Origin: Paraburkholderia translucens
Lineage (GTDB): Bacteria; Pseudomonadota; Gammaproteobacteria; Burkholderiales; Burkholderiaceae
Direction of reading: 5' to 3'
Length of the DNA: 64,000 nucleotides
Assembly: GCF_020881035.1 (NCBI RefSeq)
Contig: NZ_JAJITC010000002.1
Span: 62,001-126,000 of the forward strand
The translations under genes and the position numbers were made by a program. The number at the start of each line of letters is the position of its first letter. Within the stretch, counting starts at the first letter, position 1. Of this stretch, positions 29,997-38,178 are shown piece after piece. The notes under the pieces are model-generated. The model did not search any database. It was not told the DNA's origin and was given only the letters and a program-made list of their open reading frames with translations.

Positions 29997-30242
29997 TCAA
30001 CCGTTCGCCAGTTGGTCGAGCCGCAAGCGCCCCTGCAACGAGAGCGCGCCGACCGCATAATGACCGGCATCCTGCTTATAGCGCCGGAAGCAGGCCCGCT
30101 CGACCAGGAAGGACGCGGCAGCCAGCATGTCATTGCGGCTCAGGCCAAGCCGGCTATGATCGAGTTGCAGCATGGAATCGCCGGCCAGTTGGCTGGCGGC
30201 CGAGAGAATCGTGATGCAATCGGATTTCGAAGGGTTCAGCAT
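29997..30242 (-). CDS. Hypothetical protein, 81 aa
   Basis: An 81-residue soluble protein (MLNPSKSDCITILSAASQLA at the start, then SMLQLDHSRLGLSRNDMLAAASFLVERACFRRYKQDA). It reads as an alpha-helical domain with a basic C-terminal half and no signal peptide. GAGGA lies nine bases before the ATG at 30242; a Met at 30272 would add ten residues. I recognise no family. It is divergent from the GH15 gene. Codon usage looks like a real gene, but support is moderate. Confidence 0.55.
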   Translation of the reverse strand: MLNPSKSDCITILSAASQLAGDSMLQLDHSRLGLSRNDMLAAASFLVERACFRRYKQDAGHYAVGALSLQGRLRLDQLANG

Positions 30243-30485
30243 GGCTTTCGTCCTCGGAAACGGCGTCTGCATACGCCATGAACAAGGCCGATTCGCAGTC
30301 CGGCATGTCGCCGGGCATCGGCATGAATTTTGATTTTATGCACGGATTTGACCATTTACCAACCCGCGTTTTACCGCGCTGTGCGGTGAACCAAACAAAG
30401 CTCATGTGGTCCGGTGATAACAACCCTTCAAAACGCGGCTGCTGTCGCCGTCCGGCATAACGACTCGTAACCCGACACGTTTCCC

Positions 30486-32375
30486 ATGCCTGCACTCATC
30501 GAAGACTACGCACTGATCGGCGACGGGCATACCGCCGCGCTCATTTCCCGCGAAGGTTCCGTCGACTGGCTTTGCTGGCCGCGCTTCGACTCCGGCGCCT
30601 GCTTCGCCGCGCTGCTCGGCACCCCTGAGAACGGCCGCTGGCTGATCACCCCCGCCACGCCGGCCGACGGCACCGCGCCGACCATCACGCGCCGCTATCG
30701 AGGCGAGACGCTGATCCTCGAAACCGACTTCGAAACGCCCGACGGCGCCGTCACGCTGATCGACTTCATGCCGCCCGGTAACGGCTGGTCGGAGATGATC
30801 CGCATCGTCGTCGGCCAGCGCGGCACCGTGCGCATGAAGATCGAACTGGTGCTGCGCTTCGACTACGGTTTCTCGATTCCGTGGGTCGAAAAGCTCCGGC
30901 ACGATAGCGGCATCAAGGCGATCGTCGGCCCGGACAACGCAGTGCTGCGCACGCCGGTCGAGCTGCGCGGCGAGGACATGAAGACCATCGCCGAGTTCTC
31001 CGTGACGCAAGGCGAGCGCGTGCCGTTCTCGCTCGCGTACGCGCCGTCGCACCTGCGCATTCCGCCTGCGCGCGATCCGCATACGGCGCTCGCCCGCACC
31101 GAGAACCACTGGCTCGAATGGGCGGCGCGCGGCACCGTCGAAGGACGCTGGGCCGGGCCGATTCGCCGCTCGCTCATCACGTTGCGCGCGCTCGCCTACG
31201 AACCCACCGGCGGCATCGTCGCGGCGCCCACCACGTCGCTGCCCGAGCAGCTCGGCGGCACGCGCAACTGGGACTACCGCTACTGCTGGCTGCGCGACGC
31301 GACGATCACGCTGCTCGCGATGATGCGCGGCGGCTACTACGACGAAGCGCGCGCGTGGCGCAGCTGGCTCGGCCGCGTGACGGCGGGCGCGCCGGACCAG
31401 TTGCAGATCATGTACGGCATCGCCGGCGAGCGGCGTCTGCCGGAATCCGAAATCGACTGGCTGCCCGGCTATCAGGGCGCGAAACCGGTGCGCATCGGCA
31501 ACAACGCCGTCGGGCAGACTCAGCTCGACGTCTACGGCGAGGTGATGAACGCGCTGCATCTTGCGCGCGTCGGCGGGTTGCAGGCGGACGTCACCGCGTG
31601 GAACGTGCAGTGCGCGTTGCTCGAGCACCTCACGACGATCTGGCGCGAACCCGACGAAGGCATCTGGGAGACGCGCGGCGGCCGGCAACATTTCACGTTC
31701 TCGAAAGTGATGGCGTGGGTCGCGTTCGACCGCGCGATCCGCTCGGCCGAGATGTTCAAGCTCGACGGCCCGCTCGACGAATGGCGCGCGACGCGCGACA
31801 CGATCCACGCCGACGTCTGCGAGAAGGCATGGAATCCGCGGTTGAACGCGTTCTCACAGTTCTACGGCAGCGACCAGCTCGACGCGAGCGTGCTGCTGAT
31901 GCCGCTGGTCGGCTTCCTGCCGCCGCGGGATCCGCGTATCAAGGGCACCGTTGCGGCGATCGAGCGGGACCTGATGCACGGCGGCTTCGTGATGCGCTAC
32001 CGCACCACCGAATACGACGACGGCCTGCCGCCCGGGGAGGGCACCTTTCTTGCGTGTTCGTTCTGGATGGTGGACAACCTCGCGCTGCAGGGACGCGTGC
32101 AGGAAGCGGTCGACATGTACGAGCGGCTGCTCGCGCTGTGCAACGACGTCGGGCTGCTGTCCGAGGAGTACGATCCCGTCGAAAACCGTCTGGTCGGCAA
32201 TTTCCCGCAGGCGTTTTCGCACGTGGCGCTCGTCCACACCGGATTGAACCTGATGAAGCACGAGCAGGAGATGGCGCAGGCGACCGGCCATCCGCCGCAA
32301 AACGGCATCCGCTCGACGGAGCTTGAGGCTCAGGCAAGCCCTGATAGCGGCGCAGCAGCATCGCCGCTAGCATGA
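30486..32375 (+). CDS. Glycoside hydrolase family 15 protein (glucoamylase/trehalase type)
   Basis: A 629-residue cytosolic GH15 enzyme without a signal peptide. The N-terminal beta domain begins IEDYALIGDGHTAALISREG. The catalytic (alpha/alpha)6 barrel starts at GGTRNWDYRYCWLRDATITL. An acidic segment RRLPESEIDWLPGYQG near 315-330 probably holds the general acid, and EEYDPVENRLVGNFPQAFSH near 560-580 the general base. Such enzymes remove glucose from the ends of alpha-glucans or split trehalose. It stands just before phaZ on the same strand but with its own 180-base gap and a separate phaZ promoter. Trehalase versus glucoamylase cannot be decided. Confidence 0.9.
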   Translation: MPALIEDYALIGDGHTAALISREGSVDWLCWPRFDSGACFAALLGTPENGRWLITPATPADGTAPTITRRYRGETLILETDFETPDGAVTLIDFMPPGNGWSEMIRIVVGQRGTVRMKIELVLRFDYGFSIPWVEKLRHDSGIKAIVGPDNAVLRTPVELRGEDMKTIAEFSVTQGERVPFSLAYAPSHLRIPPARDPHTALARTENHWLEWAARGTVEGRWAGPIRRSLITLRALAYEPTGGIVAAPTTSLPEQLGGTRNWDYRYCWLRDATITLLAMMRGGYYDEARAWRSWLGRVTAGAPDQLQIMYGIAGERRLPESEIDWLPGYQGAKPVRIGNNAVGQTQLDVYGEVMNALHLARVGGLQADVTAWNVQCALLEHLTTIWREPDEGIWETRGGRQHFTFSKVMAWVAFDRAIRSAEMFKLDGPLDEWRATRDTIHADVCEKAWNPRLNAFSQFYGSDQLDASVLLMPLVGFLPPRDPRIKGTVAAIERDLMHGGFVMRYRTTEYDDGLPPGEGTFLACSFWMVDNLALQGRVQEAVDMYERLLALCNDVGLLSEEYDPVENRLVGNFPQAFSHVALVHTGLNLMKHEQEMAQATGHPPQNGIRSTELEAQASPDSGAAASPLA

Positions 32376-32409
32376 GCCCGTGACAGTTTGCGTACACTGA
32401 ACGCGAATA

Positions 32410-32450
32410 TTGTTGCGTTGCACAAGATTGCTTTGTTCGATATTATCGAA
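32410..32450 (+). promoter_or_regulatory. phaZ promoter with overlapping operator-like palindromes
   Basis: TTGCAC (32418-32423) and TATTAT (32441-32446) are separated by 17 bases, close to the sigma-70 consensus. The perfect palindrome TTCGATATTATCGAA (32436-32450, 7-1-7) covers the -10. A second, looser symmetric element, TTGT-N8-ACAA (32410-32425), covers the -35 and contains TGCGTTGCA, reminiscent of PhaR-type boxes. Both positions are right for repression. Confidence 0.6.
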
Positions 32451-32555
32451 TTCGACCGTCGGCCGACAAAAATGTGCCAACAACCAAAATGGCCCGCCGC
32501 AGCGCCTCACGCGTGTTTGCGAAGCCCAATGCGAACCGCTTAAAACGGAGCAAAC

Positions 32556-33833
32556 ATGCTCTATCAACTGCACGAATTCCAGCGGGCGATGTTGAACCCT
32601 CTGACCGCCTGGGCCCAAGCCGCATCGAAGTCATTTGCGAATCCGGCCAGTCCGTTAGCCTATTGGCCGGGCGCCACACGCTTGTCCGCCGGGTACGAAC
32701 TGCTTTACCGGCTCGGCAAGGATTACGAAAAGCCAGAGTTCAACATTCACCAGATCGTCAAAGACGGTCATAACATTCCAATCGTCGAACAGACCTTTAT
32801 CGAAAAGCCGTTCTGCCGCCTGACGCGCTTCAAGCGTTTCGCGGACGACAGCGGCGCTGTCAGTCAATTGAAAGACGAGCCGGTCGTGCTCGTTTGCGCA
32901 CCGTTGTCAGGACACCACGCCACGCTGCTGCGCGACACGGTGCGCACGTTGCTGCAAGACCACAAGGTCTACATCACCGACTGGATCGACGCGCGCATGG
33001 TGCCGCTCGAAGCCGGCTGGTTCGGTCTGAACGACTACATCGCGTACATCCAGGAATTCATTCGCCATATCGGCGCGAAGAATCTGCACGTGATCTCGGT
33101 GTGCCAGCCTACCGTGCCCGTGCTAGCCGCCATTTCACTGATGGCGAGCCGCGGCGAAGACACGCCGCGCACCATGACGATGATGGGCGGCCCGATCGAC
33201 GCGCGCAAGAGCCCGACCTCGGTCAACTCGCTCGCCACGCAGCACTCCTACGAGTGGTTCGAAAACAACGTGATCTTCACGGTGCCACCGAACTATCCGG
33301 GCGTGGGCCGCAAGGTCTATCCGGGCTTCCTGCAGCACACCGGTTTCGTCGCGATGAATCCGGAGCGTCATGCGGCGTCGCACTGGGATTTCTACCAGAG
33401 CCTGCTGCGCGGCGACGAAGACGACGCGGAAGCGCATCGCCGCTTCTACGACGAGTACAACGCGGTGCTCGACATGGACGCCGACTACTACCTCGACACG
33501 ATCCGCGTCGTGTTCCAGGAATTCCGTCTTGCCGAGGGCACCTGGGTCGTCGAGGGCGAACCGGTGCGGCCGCAGGACATCAAGACGACTGCGCTGTTTA
33601 CGATCGAAGGCGAACTCGACGACATTTCCGGCGACGGCCAGACCTACGCGGCGCATGACCTGTGCAGCGGCATTCCGGCGAAGAACAAGCGTCACTTCAC
33701 TGCCGAAAAATGCGGCCACTACGGCATTTTCTCGGGCCGCCGCTGGCGCACCATCATTTATCCGCAATTGCGCGACTTCATTCTCGAGCACAATAAAACG
33801 GCAAGGCCGGCGCAGGAAAAAGTCGAAGCCTGA
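32556..33833 (+). CDS. phaZ: Intracellular polyhydroxyalkanoate depolymerase
   Basis: A 425-residue intracellular PHB depolymerase of the Ralstonia eutropha PhaZ1 type. The catalytic triad falls at the family's own numbering: Cys183 in ISVCQPT, Asp355 in EGELDD and His388 in KCGHYG. Cys replaces the usual lipase-box Ser, the family hallmark. It degrades PHB on the surface of storage granules, releasing 3-hydroxybutyrate units. CGGAG precedes the ATG. It has its own promoter and a strong terminator, so it is probably monocistronic. The GH15 gene upstream also mobilises a carbon store. Confidence 0.96.
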   Translation: MLYQLHEFQRAMLNPLTAWAQAASKSFANPASPLAYWPGATRLSAGYELLYRLGKDYEKPEFNIHQIVKDGHNIPIVEQTFIEKPFCRLTRFKRFADDSGAVSQLKDEPVVLVCAPLSGHHATLLRDTVRTLLQDHKVYITDWIDARMVPLEAGWFGLNDYIAYIQEFIRHIGAKNLHVISVCQPTVPVLAAISLMASRGEDTPRTMTMMGGPIDARKSPTSVNSLATQHSYEWFENNVIFTVPPNYPGVGRKVYPGFLQHTGFVAMNPERHAASHWDFYQSLLRGDEDDAEAHRRFYDEYNAVLDMDADYYLDTIRVVFQEFRLAEGTWVVEGEPVRPQDIKTTALFTIEGELDDISGDGQTYAAHDLCSGIPAKNKRHFTAEKCGHYGIFSGRRWRTIIYPQLRDFILEHNKTARPAQEKVEA

Positions 33834-33860
33834 GCATTAAACTTGCATGGCATTAAAAGG

Positions 33861-33894
33861 CAACGGCCTCGAGAAGAGGCCGTTGGCTTTTTTA
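33861..33894 (+). terminator. Intrinsic terminator of phaZ
   Basis: CAACGGCCTC (33861-33870) pairs perfectly with GAGGCCGTTG (33876-33885) around GAGAA, followed by GCTTTTTTA. It lies 28 bases after the phaZ stop. Confidence 0.93.
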
Positions 33895-33953
33895 TCGCGG
33901 TTTTTTCGTGATACTGATTTTTGCCACGGCGATGATCCCCGCGGCAGCGCCCG

Positions 33954-34586
33954 TTACTTTCTCAACAGATAGGCGAGCAGCAGCTCGGTATTCATCTGGA
34001 TGACTTCGCTGCGTTCGGCGGGGCTGCTGAAATCGCGGCCAAGTGTCGCCTCGAGCGTGAATCGGTTCGACACGATGTAGTAGCCCATGCCCGAAAGCGT
34101 CACGTAAAAGCGCAACGGATCGACGTTCGTGCGAAACAAGCCCGCGCGTTGCCCGCGTTCGAGAATGCCGCCGAGCGTCGCGACGATCGGCGAGATCATT
34201 TCGCGTATGCGCGTGGACTTCTGCATATATCGTGCTTCATGCAGATTCTCGTTGTTGATGAGGCGGAGCAACTCGGGGTGATCGCGGTAGTAGTCCCAAA
34301 CGAAATGGGCGAGCCGCGTAACGGCCTCGACGGGGGCGACGCCATTGAGTTCGAGCGTGCGTTCGGCTTCGTTGAGTGCGCTGAACGCATGTTCGAGTAC
34401 CGCGGTAAATAGCTGCTCCTTGCTACCGAAGTAGTAATAGAGCATGCGTTCATTGGTTTCCGCGCGGCGGGCGATCTGATCGACGCGCGCGCCGAACAGT
34501 CCTCCATTTGCAAACTCTTCGGCCGCCGCAAGCAGAATGCGGCGCCTCGTGCCTTCAGGATCTCTTTTGATTTTCGGCTGATTCAT
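33954..34586 (-). CDS. TetR-family transcriptional regulator
   Basis: A 210-residue TetR regulator. The N-terminal helix-turn-helix spans about residues 12-60: GTRRRILLAAAEEFANGG, then RVDQIARRAETNERMLYYYFGSKEQLFTAVLEHAF. The C-terminal half (AHFVWDYYRDHPELLRLINNENLHEARYM onward) is the ligand and dimer domain of the RutR/PsrA-like kind; the effector is unknown. The start at 34586 is the first ATG before the DNA-binding domain. It is divergent from rsxB across 240 bases that contain two palindromes. Targets cannot be inferred beyond possible autoregulation. Confidence 0.9.
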   Translation of the reverse strand: MNQPKIKRDPEGTRRRILLAAAEEFANGGLFGARVDQIARRAETNERMLYYYFGSKEQLFTAVLEHAFSALNEAERTLELNGVAPVEAVTRLAHFVWDYYRDHPELLRLINNENLHEARYMQKSTRIREMISPIVATLGGILERGQRAGLFRTNVDPLRFYVTLSGMGYYIVSNRFTLEATLGRDFSSPAERSEVIQMNTELLLAYLLRK

Positions 34587-34714
34587 GGTGGCATCGTCTT
34601 CGTGAGCCGCGTTATCCGGATCGCGCCGCCGGCCTCTCCTCGAGCCTTGCAGTGGCGGCGTTGAGCGGGCGCGCCATGGTTGGGAAACACACCCTTTTCT
34701 GCGGTCTTTCGAAT

Positions 34715-34724
34715 GAAGCGCTTC
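34715..34724. promoter_or_regulatory. Palindrome in the tetR-rsxB gap
   Basis: GAAGCGCTTC is a perfect 10-bp palindrome about 130 bases upstream of the TetR gene and 103 before rsxB. It is a weak candidate TetR operator half-core. Confidence 0.25.
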
Positions 34725-34791
34725 GATTATGGCACATGGACTGCGAATGGCAATCGGGGAAATCGGCGATAATGTGCTATTTAGTTCAGGC

Positions 34792-34805
34792 CGTGCGATC
34801 GCACG
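34792..34805. promoter_or_regulatory. 14-bp perfect palindrome upstream of rsxB
   Basis: CGTGCGATCGCACG is fully self-complementary and ends 21 bases before the rsxB GTG, within the TetR/rsxB divergent gap. Position suits an operator; it could also be a chance GC-rich palindrome. Confidence 0.35.
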
Positions 34806-34826
34806 CCAAGCCCCCGCGTCATAATC

Positions 34827-35702
34827 GTGACAGACGTCAAAACACTCGCGGATCGCATCGAAGATCTGCTGCCCCAAACGCAATGCACGAAGTGCGGTTA
34901 CCCCGCATGCCGTCCGTATGCCGAAGCCGTCGCCAGCGGCGAGGCCAACTATAACCAGTGTCCGCCCGGCGGTGCCGAGGGTATCGCGCGGCTCGCGGCG
35001 CTGCTCGGCAAGCCGGTGATTCCGCTCAATTCCGCCAATGGCGTCGAACGCCCGCGTCCTTTGGCGGTTATCGACGAACAGGTGTGCATCGGCTGTACGC
35101 TGTGCATGCAGGCGTGCCCGGTCGACGCGATAGTTGGCGCTCCGAAGCAGATGCACACCGTGATCGCCGAGCGATGCACCGGCTGCGACCTGTGCGTGCC
35201 ACCCTGCCCGGTCGATTGCATCGCGATGCTGCCCGCGACCGGCGCGGCAACCGGATGGGATGCATGGAGCCAGAGCCAGGCAAACGCGGCGCGTACGCAT
35301 CACGACCGCCGCGAGGCACGTCTCGCGCGCGAGCGCGACGCCGCCGAAGCGCGTGCTGCAGCGCGGCGAGCCGCGAGCGCGAGCGTGCCGGCGGCTGCAT
35401 CGGCCCCAGTGCCGGCCGCCGGCGCGACAGGCGCACCGGCCGCCGCCCCGGTCGCGGACGATGCCGAGGCGAAGAAACGCGCGATCATCCAGGCCGCACT
35501 CGAACGCGCGCGCAAGAAAAAAGAGGAAATGACCGCGAAAGGCCAGGGACCGCTGAACACCGAGAACGTCAGCGCCGACGTGCAGGCGCAGATCGACGCC
35601 GCCGAGGCGCGTCGCCGCCGTCTCGGTCTGACCGGCGGCGAGCACACGCGCGGCACGGAGCAGCCGTCCGACGAATCGGACCCGCCGCCAACCGCCCGCT
35701 GA
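34827..35702 (+). CDS. rsxB: RsxB/RnfB-type iron-sulfur ferredoxin (orphan)
   Basis: A 291-residue RnfB-like protein with no N-terminal membrane anchor. Cysteines 20, 23, 28 and 45 form the 4Fe-4S motif of the RnfB N-domain (CTKCGYPAC, then QCPPGG). Two ferredoxin clusters follow: Cys 87, 90, 93, 97 and Cys 117, 120, 123, 127. From about residue 150 the chain is Ala/Arg-rich and helical, with [20 protein letters not shown]. None of rnfA, C, D, G or E is here, so it may act as a free electron carrier. The start is GTG. It is followed 43 bases later by nth, itself an Fe-S protein. Confidence 0.88.
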   Translation: MTDVKTLADRIEDLLPQTQCTKCGYPACRPYAEAVASGEANYNQCPPGGAEGIARLAALLGKPVIPLNSANGVERPRPLAVIDEQVCIGCTLCMQACPVDAIVGAPKQMHTVIAERCTGCDLCVPPCPVDCIAMLPATGAATGWDAWSQSQANAARTHHDRREARLARERDAAEARAAARRAASASVPAAASAPVPAAGATGAPAAAPVADDAEAKKRAIIQAALERARKKKEEMTAKGQGPLNTENVSADVQAQIDAAEARRRRLGLTGGEHTRGTEQPSDESDPPPTAR

Positions 35703-35745
35703 CCACCTCGGCGCCGTCCTTACCGCCCACATCGACCCGCTCCAC

Positions 35746-36390
35746 ATGAACGCGAACAAACGCCGCGCGATCTACGAGACCCTCCAGAGCCTGAATCCGC
35801 ATCCGACCACCGAGCTCGAGTACACGACGCCGTTCGAACTGCTGATCGCGGTGCTGTTGTCGGCCCAGGCGACGGACGTGTCGGTCAACAAGGCCATGCG
35901 CAGGATGTTCCCGGTCGCGAACACGCCGCAGAAGGTGTTCGACCTCGGCGAAGAAGGCGTCGCGAGCTATATCAAGACGATCGGTCTGTACCGGACCAAG
36001 GCGAAGAACGTGATCGCGACCTGTCGCATCCTGCTCGACCAGTACGGCGGCGAGGTGCCTGAAGATCGCGAAGCGCTCGAAGGACTGCCGGGCGTCGGCC
36101 GTAAAACGGCGAACGTGATCCTGAACACGGCGTTCGGCCATCCGACCATCGCGGTCGACACGCATATTTTCCGCGTCGCCAACCGCACCGGGCTCGCGCC
36201 CGGCAAGGACGTGCGCGCGGTCGAAGCGGCACTCGAAAAATACACTCCCGCCGAATTCAGACACGATGCGCACCACTGGCTGATCCTGCATGGGCGCTAT
36301 GTGTGCAAGGCGCGCCGCCCCGAATGCTGGCATTGCGCGATCGAGCCGCTGTGCGAGTTCCGGCCGAAGACGCCGCCGCCCGATCTTTAG
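35746..36390 (+). CDS. nth: Endonuclease III
   Basis: A 214-residue DNA glycosylase/AP lyase that removes oxidised pyrimidines in base excision repair. The helix-hairpin-helix LPGVGRKTANVIL carries catalytic Lys120, and VDTHIFRVANR carries Asp138, the same numbers as in E. coli Nth. The 4Fe-4S ligands are Cys187, 194, 197 and 203 (spacing C-x6-C-x2-C-x5-C), again as in E. coli. It lies 43 bases after rsxB on the same strand, an arrangement seen in many proteobacteria. Confidence 0.97.
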   Translation: MNANKRRAIYETLQSLNPHPTTELEYTTPFELLIAVLLSAQATDVSVNKAMRRMFPVANTPQKVFDLGEEGVASYIKTIGLYRTKAKNVIATCRILLDQYGGEVPEDREALEGLPGVGRKTANVILNTAFGHPTIAVDTHIFRVANRTGLAPGKDVRAVEAALEKYTPAEFRHDAHHWLILHGRYVCKARRPECWHCAIEPLCEFRPKTPPPDL

Positions 36391-36507
36391 GCGCACGCCG
36401 ACTCGAAAGCCGAGGCGGAGCCCCGCACCTGCACCCCGCGTGGCCGCCACGTAAAATGATGTTTTACCGGCGCTGCGCACGCCCCACTTCCATCCACCGG
36501 TTCCACG

Positions 36508-36942
36508 ATGTTCAATCCCAGCCGCGACGAAGTTCGCATTTTTTTCACCGACACCTGGCGCAAGCAGCGCCAGGGCGAGATTCTGACGCCGCTCGAGGCG
36601 ATCGCCGCCGACTGGATCGTCGAGCATCCGGAATACCACGCCGACCTCGCCGACGGCCCGGCCGCTCAGGCGCAGGACTATTCGCCGGAGCGCGGCCAGA
36701 CCAATCCGTTCCTGCATCTGTCGATGCATCTGGCGATCTCCGAGCAGCTCTCGATCGATCAGCCGCCCGGCATTCGCGCCGCGCACGAGCGGCTCGCCGC
36801 GCGGCTCGGCTCGACGCACGAGGCGCAGCACGCGATCATGGACTGCCTCGGCGAAACCATCTGGGAAGCGCAGCGTACCGGCACCCCGCCGGACACGGAC
36901 GCGTACCTGCAGCGGATCGAACGGCGCGCGACGCGCGACTGA
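36508..36942 (+). CDS. DUF1841 family protein
   Basis: A 144-residue soluble protein of the DUF1841 family. Marks are MFNPSRDEVRIFFTDTWRKQ at the N-terminus, LTPLEAIAADWIVEHPEYH in the middle, NPFLHLSMHLAISEQLSIDQ and AQHAIMDCLGETIWEAQR near the C-terminus. It looks all-helical, with conserved His and Glu residues that might bind metal (inference). The function is unknown. It follows nth by 117 bases on the same strand and ends before a strong terminator. Confidence 0.88.
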   Translation: MFNPSRDEVRIFFTDTWRKQRQGEILTPLEAIAADWIVEHPEYHADLADGPAAQAQDYSPERGQTNPFLHLSMHLAISEQLSIDQPPGIRAAHERLAARLGSTHEAQHAIMDCLGETIWEAQRTGTPPDTDAYLQRIERRATRD

Positions 36943-36999
36943 AGCGACTGAAGATTCCGGCGCCGCCCCACCCCCGGCACGCCGGCGTACGACGCCCCC

Positions 37000-37038
37000 A
37001 AAGCAAAACACCCCGCCGAGGCGGGGTGTTTTGCTTTT
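37000..37038. terminator. Strong bidirectional terminator after DUF1841
   Basis: The 18-base arm at 37000-37017 (ending ACACCCCGCC) pairs perfectly with 37020-37037 (starting GGCGGGGTGT). Poly-A on one side and TTTTGCTTTT on the other let it end both the DUF1841 and the convergent cytochrome transcripts. Confidence 0.93.
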
Positions 37039-37069
37039 GAAGCCTCGGCGCGAATCCCGCGCCCGATGC

Positions 37070-37450
37070 TTACTTCTTCTGCACGAGATCGCCCTGCAGT
37101 GATTCGATGTAAGCGGCGATGTCCTTCATGTCGCTAAGCGACAGGTTCTGCACCTGCGCCTGCATGATCGCGTTGTTGCGGCCGAGATTCGGATTGACCG
37201 TGCCCATCTGGTACTGACGCAGCGCCCAGTAGATGTAGTCGGCGTGCTGACCGGCCAGCTTCGGATACTCGGGGACCACCGGCTTGTTCAGGTTGACACC
37301 GTGGCAGGCCGCGCAGTTGTGGCTGTCGGCGAGCACCTTGCCGTTGGCGGCGTCGGCCGCGTGCGCTGCGTTCGTCGCGGCCAGACCGATTACCGCCGCC
37401 GCGCCGACCGTCTTGAACACCGTGTGGAGTGCCTGTTGGGCCTTGATCAT
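37070..37450 (-). CDS. Periplasmic c-type cytochrome, c4/c553-like
   Basis: A 126-residue class I cytochrome c. The signal peptide (VFKTVGAAAVIGLAATNAAHA) is cleaved near residue 32. The heme site is CAACH, and the axial Met is probably that in YQMGTVNP or in AIMQAQ. LPxTDIAAY-type C-terminal helix shows as LSDMKDIAAYIESL. One heme per chain. It follows the other cytochrome gene by 46 bases, so the pair is probably co-transcribed; both likely pass electrons to a terminal oxidase or another periplasmic partner, which is not in this window. Confidence 0.9.
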   Translation of the reverse strand: MIKAQQALHTVFKTVGAAAVIGLAATNAAHAADAANGKVLADSHNCAACHGVNLNKPVVPEYPKLAGQHADYIYWALRQYQMGTVNPNLGRNNAIMQAQVQNLSLSDMKDIAAYIESLQGDLVQKK

Positions 37451-37496
37451 GAAATCTCCTATCCCGCGAATTGGATGTGCTGGTGACCGACGCCGA

Positions 37497-37865
37497 TCAC
37501 TTGTCGGGATTGTTTTTCGAAGCGGCAGTTTGCGCTGCGTAGTACGCGGCGACGTCGGCGATGTCCTGATCCGACAGCGTTACCGCGATTGCGTGCATCG
37601 AGGCGAAATGGCGGTCGCCCTTCTTGTAGGCGCGCAGCGCGTTTTCGAGGTACGCCTGATTTTGCCCCCCGAGCATCGGCACGCGGAAAACCTCTGGATA
37701 AGCCGTGCGGTATTCAGGAATGCCGTGGCAGCCGATACACATCGCGACCTTGTCCTGGCCCGCCTTGGCGTTGCCTACGACATCCGCTGCGTGCGCACTG
37801 GCCGCATATCCCGCAAGCACCGACAGCGCTGCGATCACGACGTGTTTGCCGACGAATTTATTCAT
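37497..37865 (-). CDS. Periplasmic c-type cytochrome
   Basis: A 122-residue class I cytochrome c, first gene of the pair. The signal peptide (KHVVIAALSVLAGYAASAHA) ends near residue 26. The heme motif is CIGCH, with a likely axial Met in FRVPMLGGQ or FASMHAIA. LSDQDIADVAAYYAAQ is the C-terminal helix. The start at 37865 was chosen because it begins the signal peptide. A possible promoter to its right reads TGGACG and TACAAT 18 bases apart on the minus strand (37963-37992). Confidence 0.9.
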   Translation of the reverse strand: MNKFVGKHVVIAALSVLAGYAASAHAADVVGNAKAGQDKVAMCIGCHGIPEYRTAYPEVFRVPMLGGQNQAYLENALRAYKKGDRHFASMHAIAVTLSDQDIADVAAYYAAQTAASKNNPDK

Positions 37866-38178
37866 AGATGTAACCTGGCTTGAGGGGAAACGGGTGCCCA
37901 GAAAGGCAGCGATCCGGCCGTTCTTCTTATAGGTGGCCACGCAGGCCAAAAAAATCGGGCCCATTGTACCGCGACGCCGCGCCGAACGTCCACCTGGCGC
38001 GGGAGCGCGCAACGCCCGCCGCAACGGGCTTCGCGCCATGCCGGCGGCGGCTTCGCAGCCGCACCGCGGCAGCGTCACCGACGCACGACAGCGCGGCTGA
38101 CACCCTGCGTGAGCCGGTTTCAGGTCAACAGGCCTTCTGACTTATACTGGATTTTTTTCCGCTCAAGAGCGCCTCGCC
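37866..38178. other. Non-coding divergent gap between cytochromes and moxR
   Basis: 313 bases with no convincing gene. Leftward, TGGACG and TACAAT (37992 to 37963) could serve the cytochrome pair. Rightward, TATACT (38143-38148) is a good -10 for moxR, with a T-run just after it. The middle is GC-rich with no clear symmetric operator. Confidence 0.5.

Noticed and set aside
30278..30460. A possible 60-residue rightward gene before the GH15 gene.
   Set aside because: No ribosome site, no recognised family, Cys/Arg-rich end typical of chance frames; it lies in the leader of the GH15 gene.
34587..35759. A long N-terminal extension of the TetR frame.
   Set aside because: It is antisense to rsxB and lacks homology. 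The helix-turn-helix begins just after 34586.
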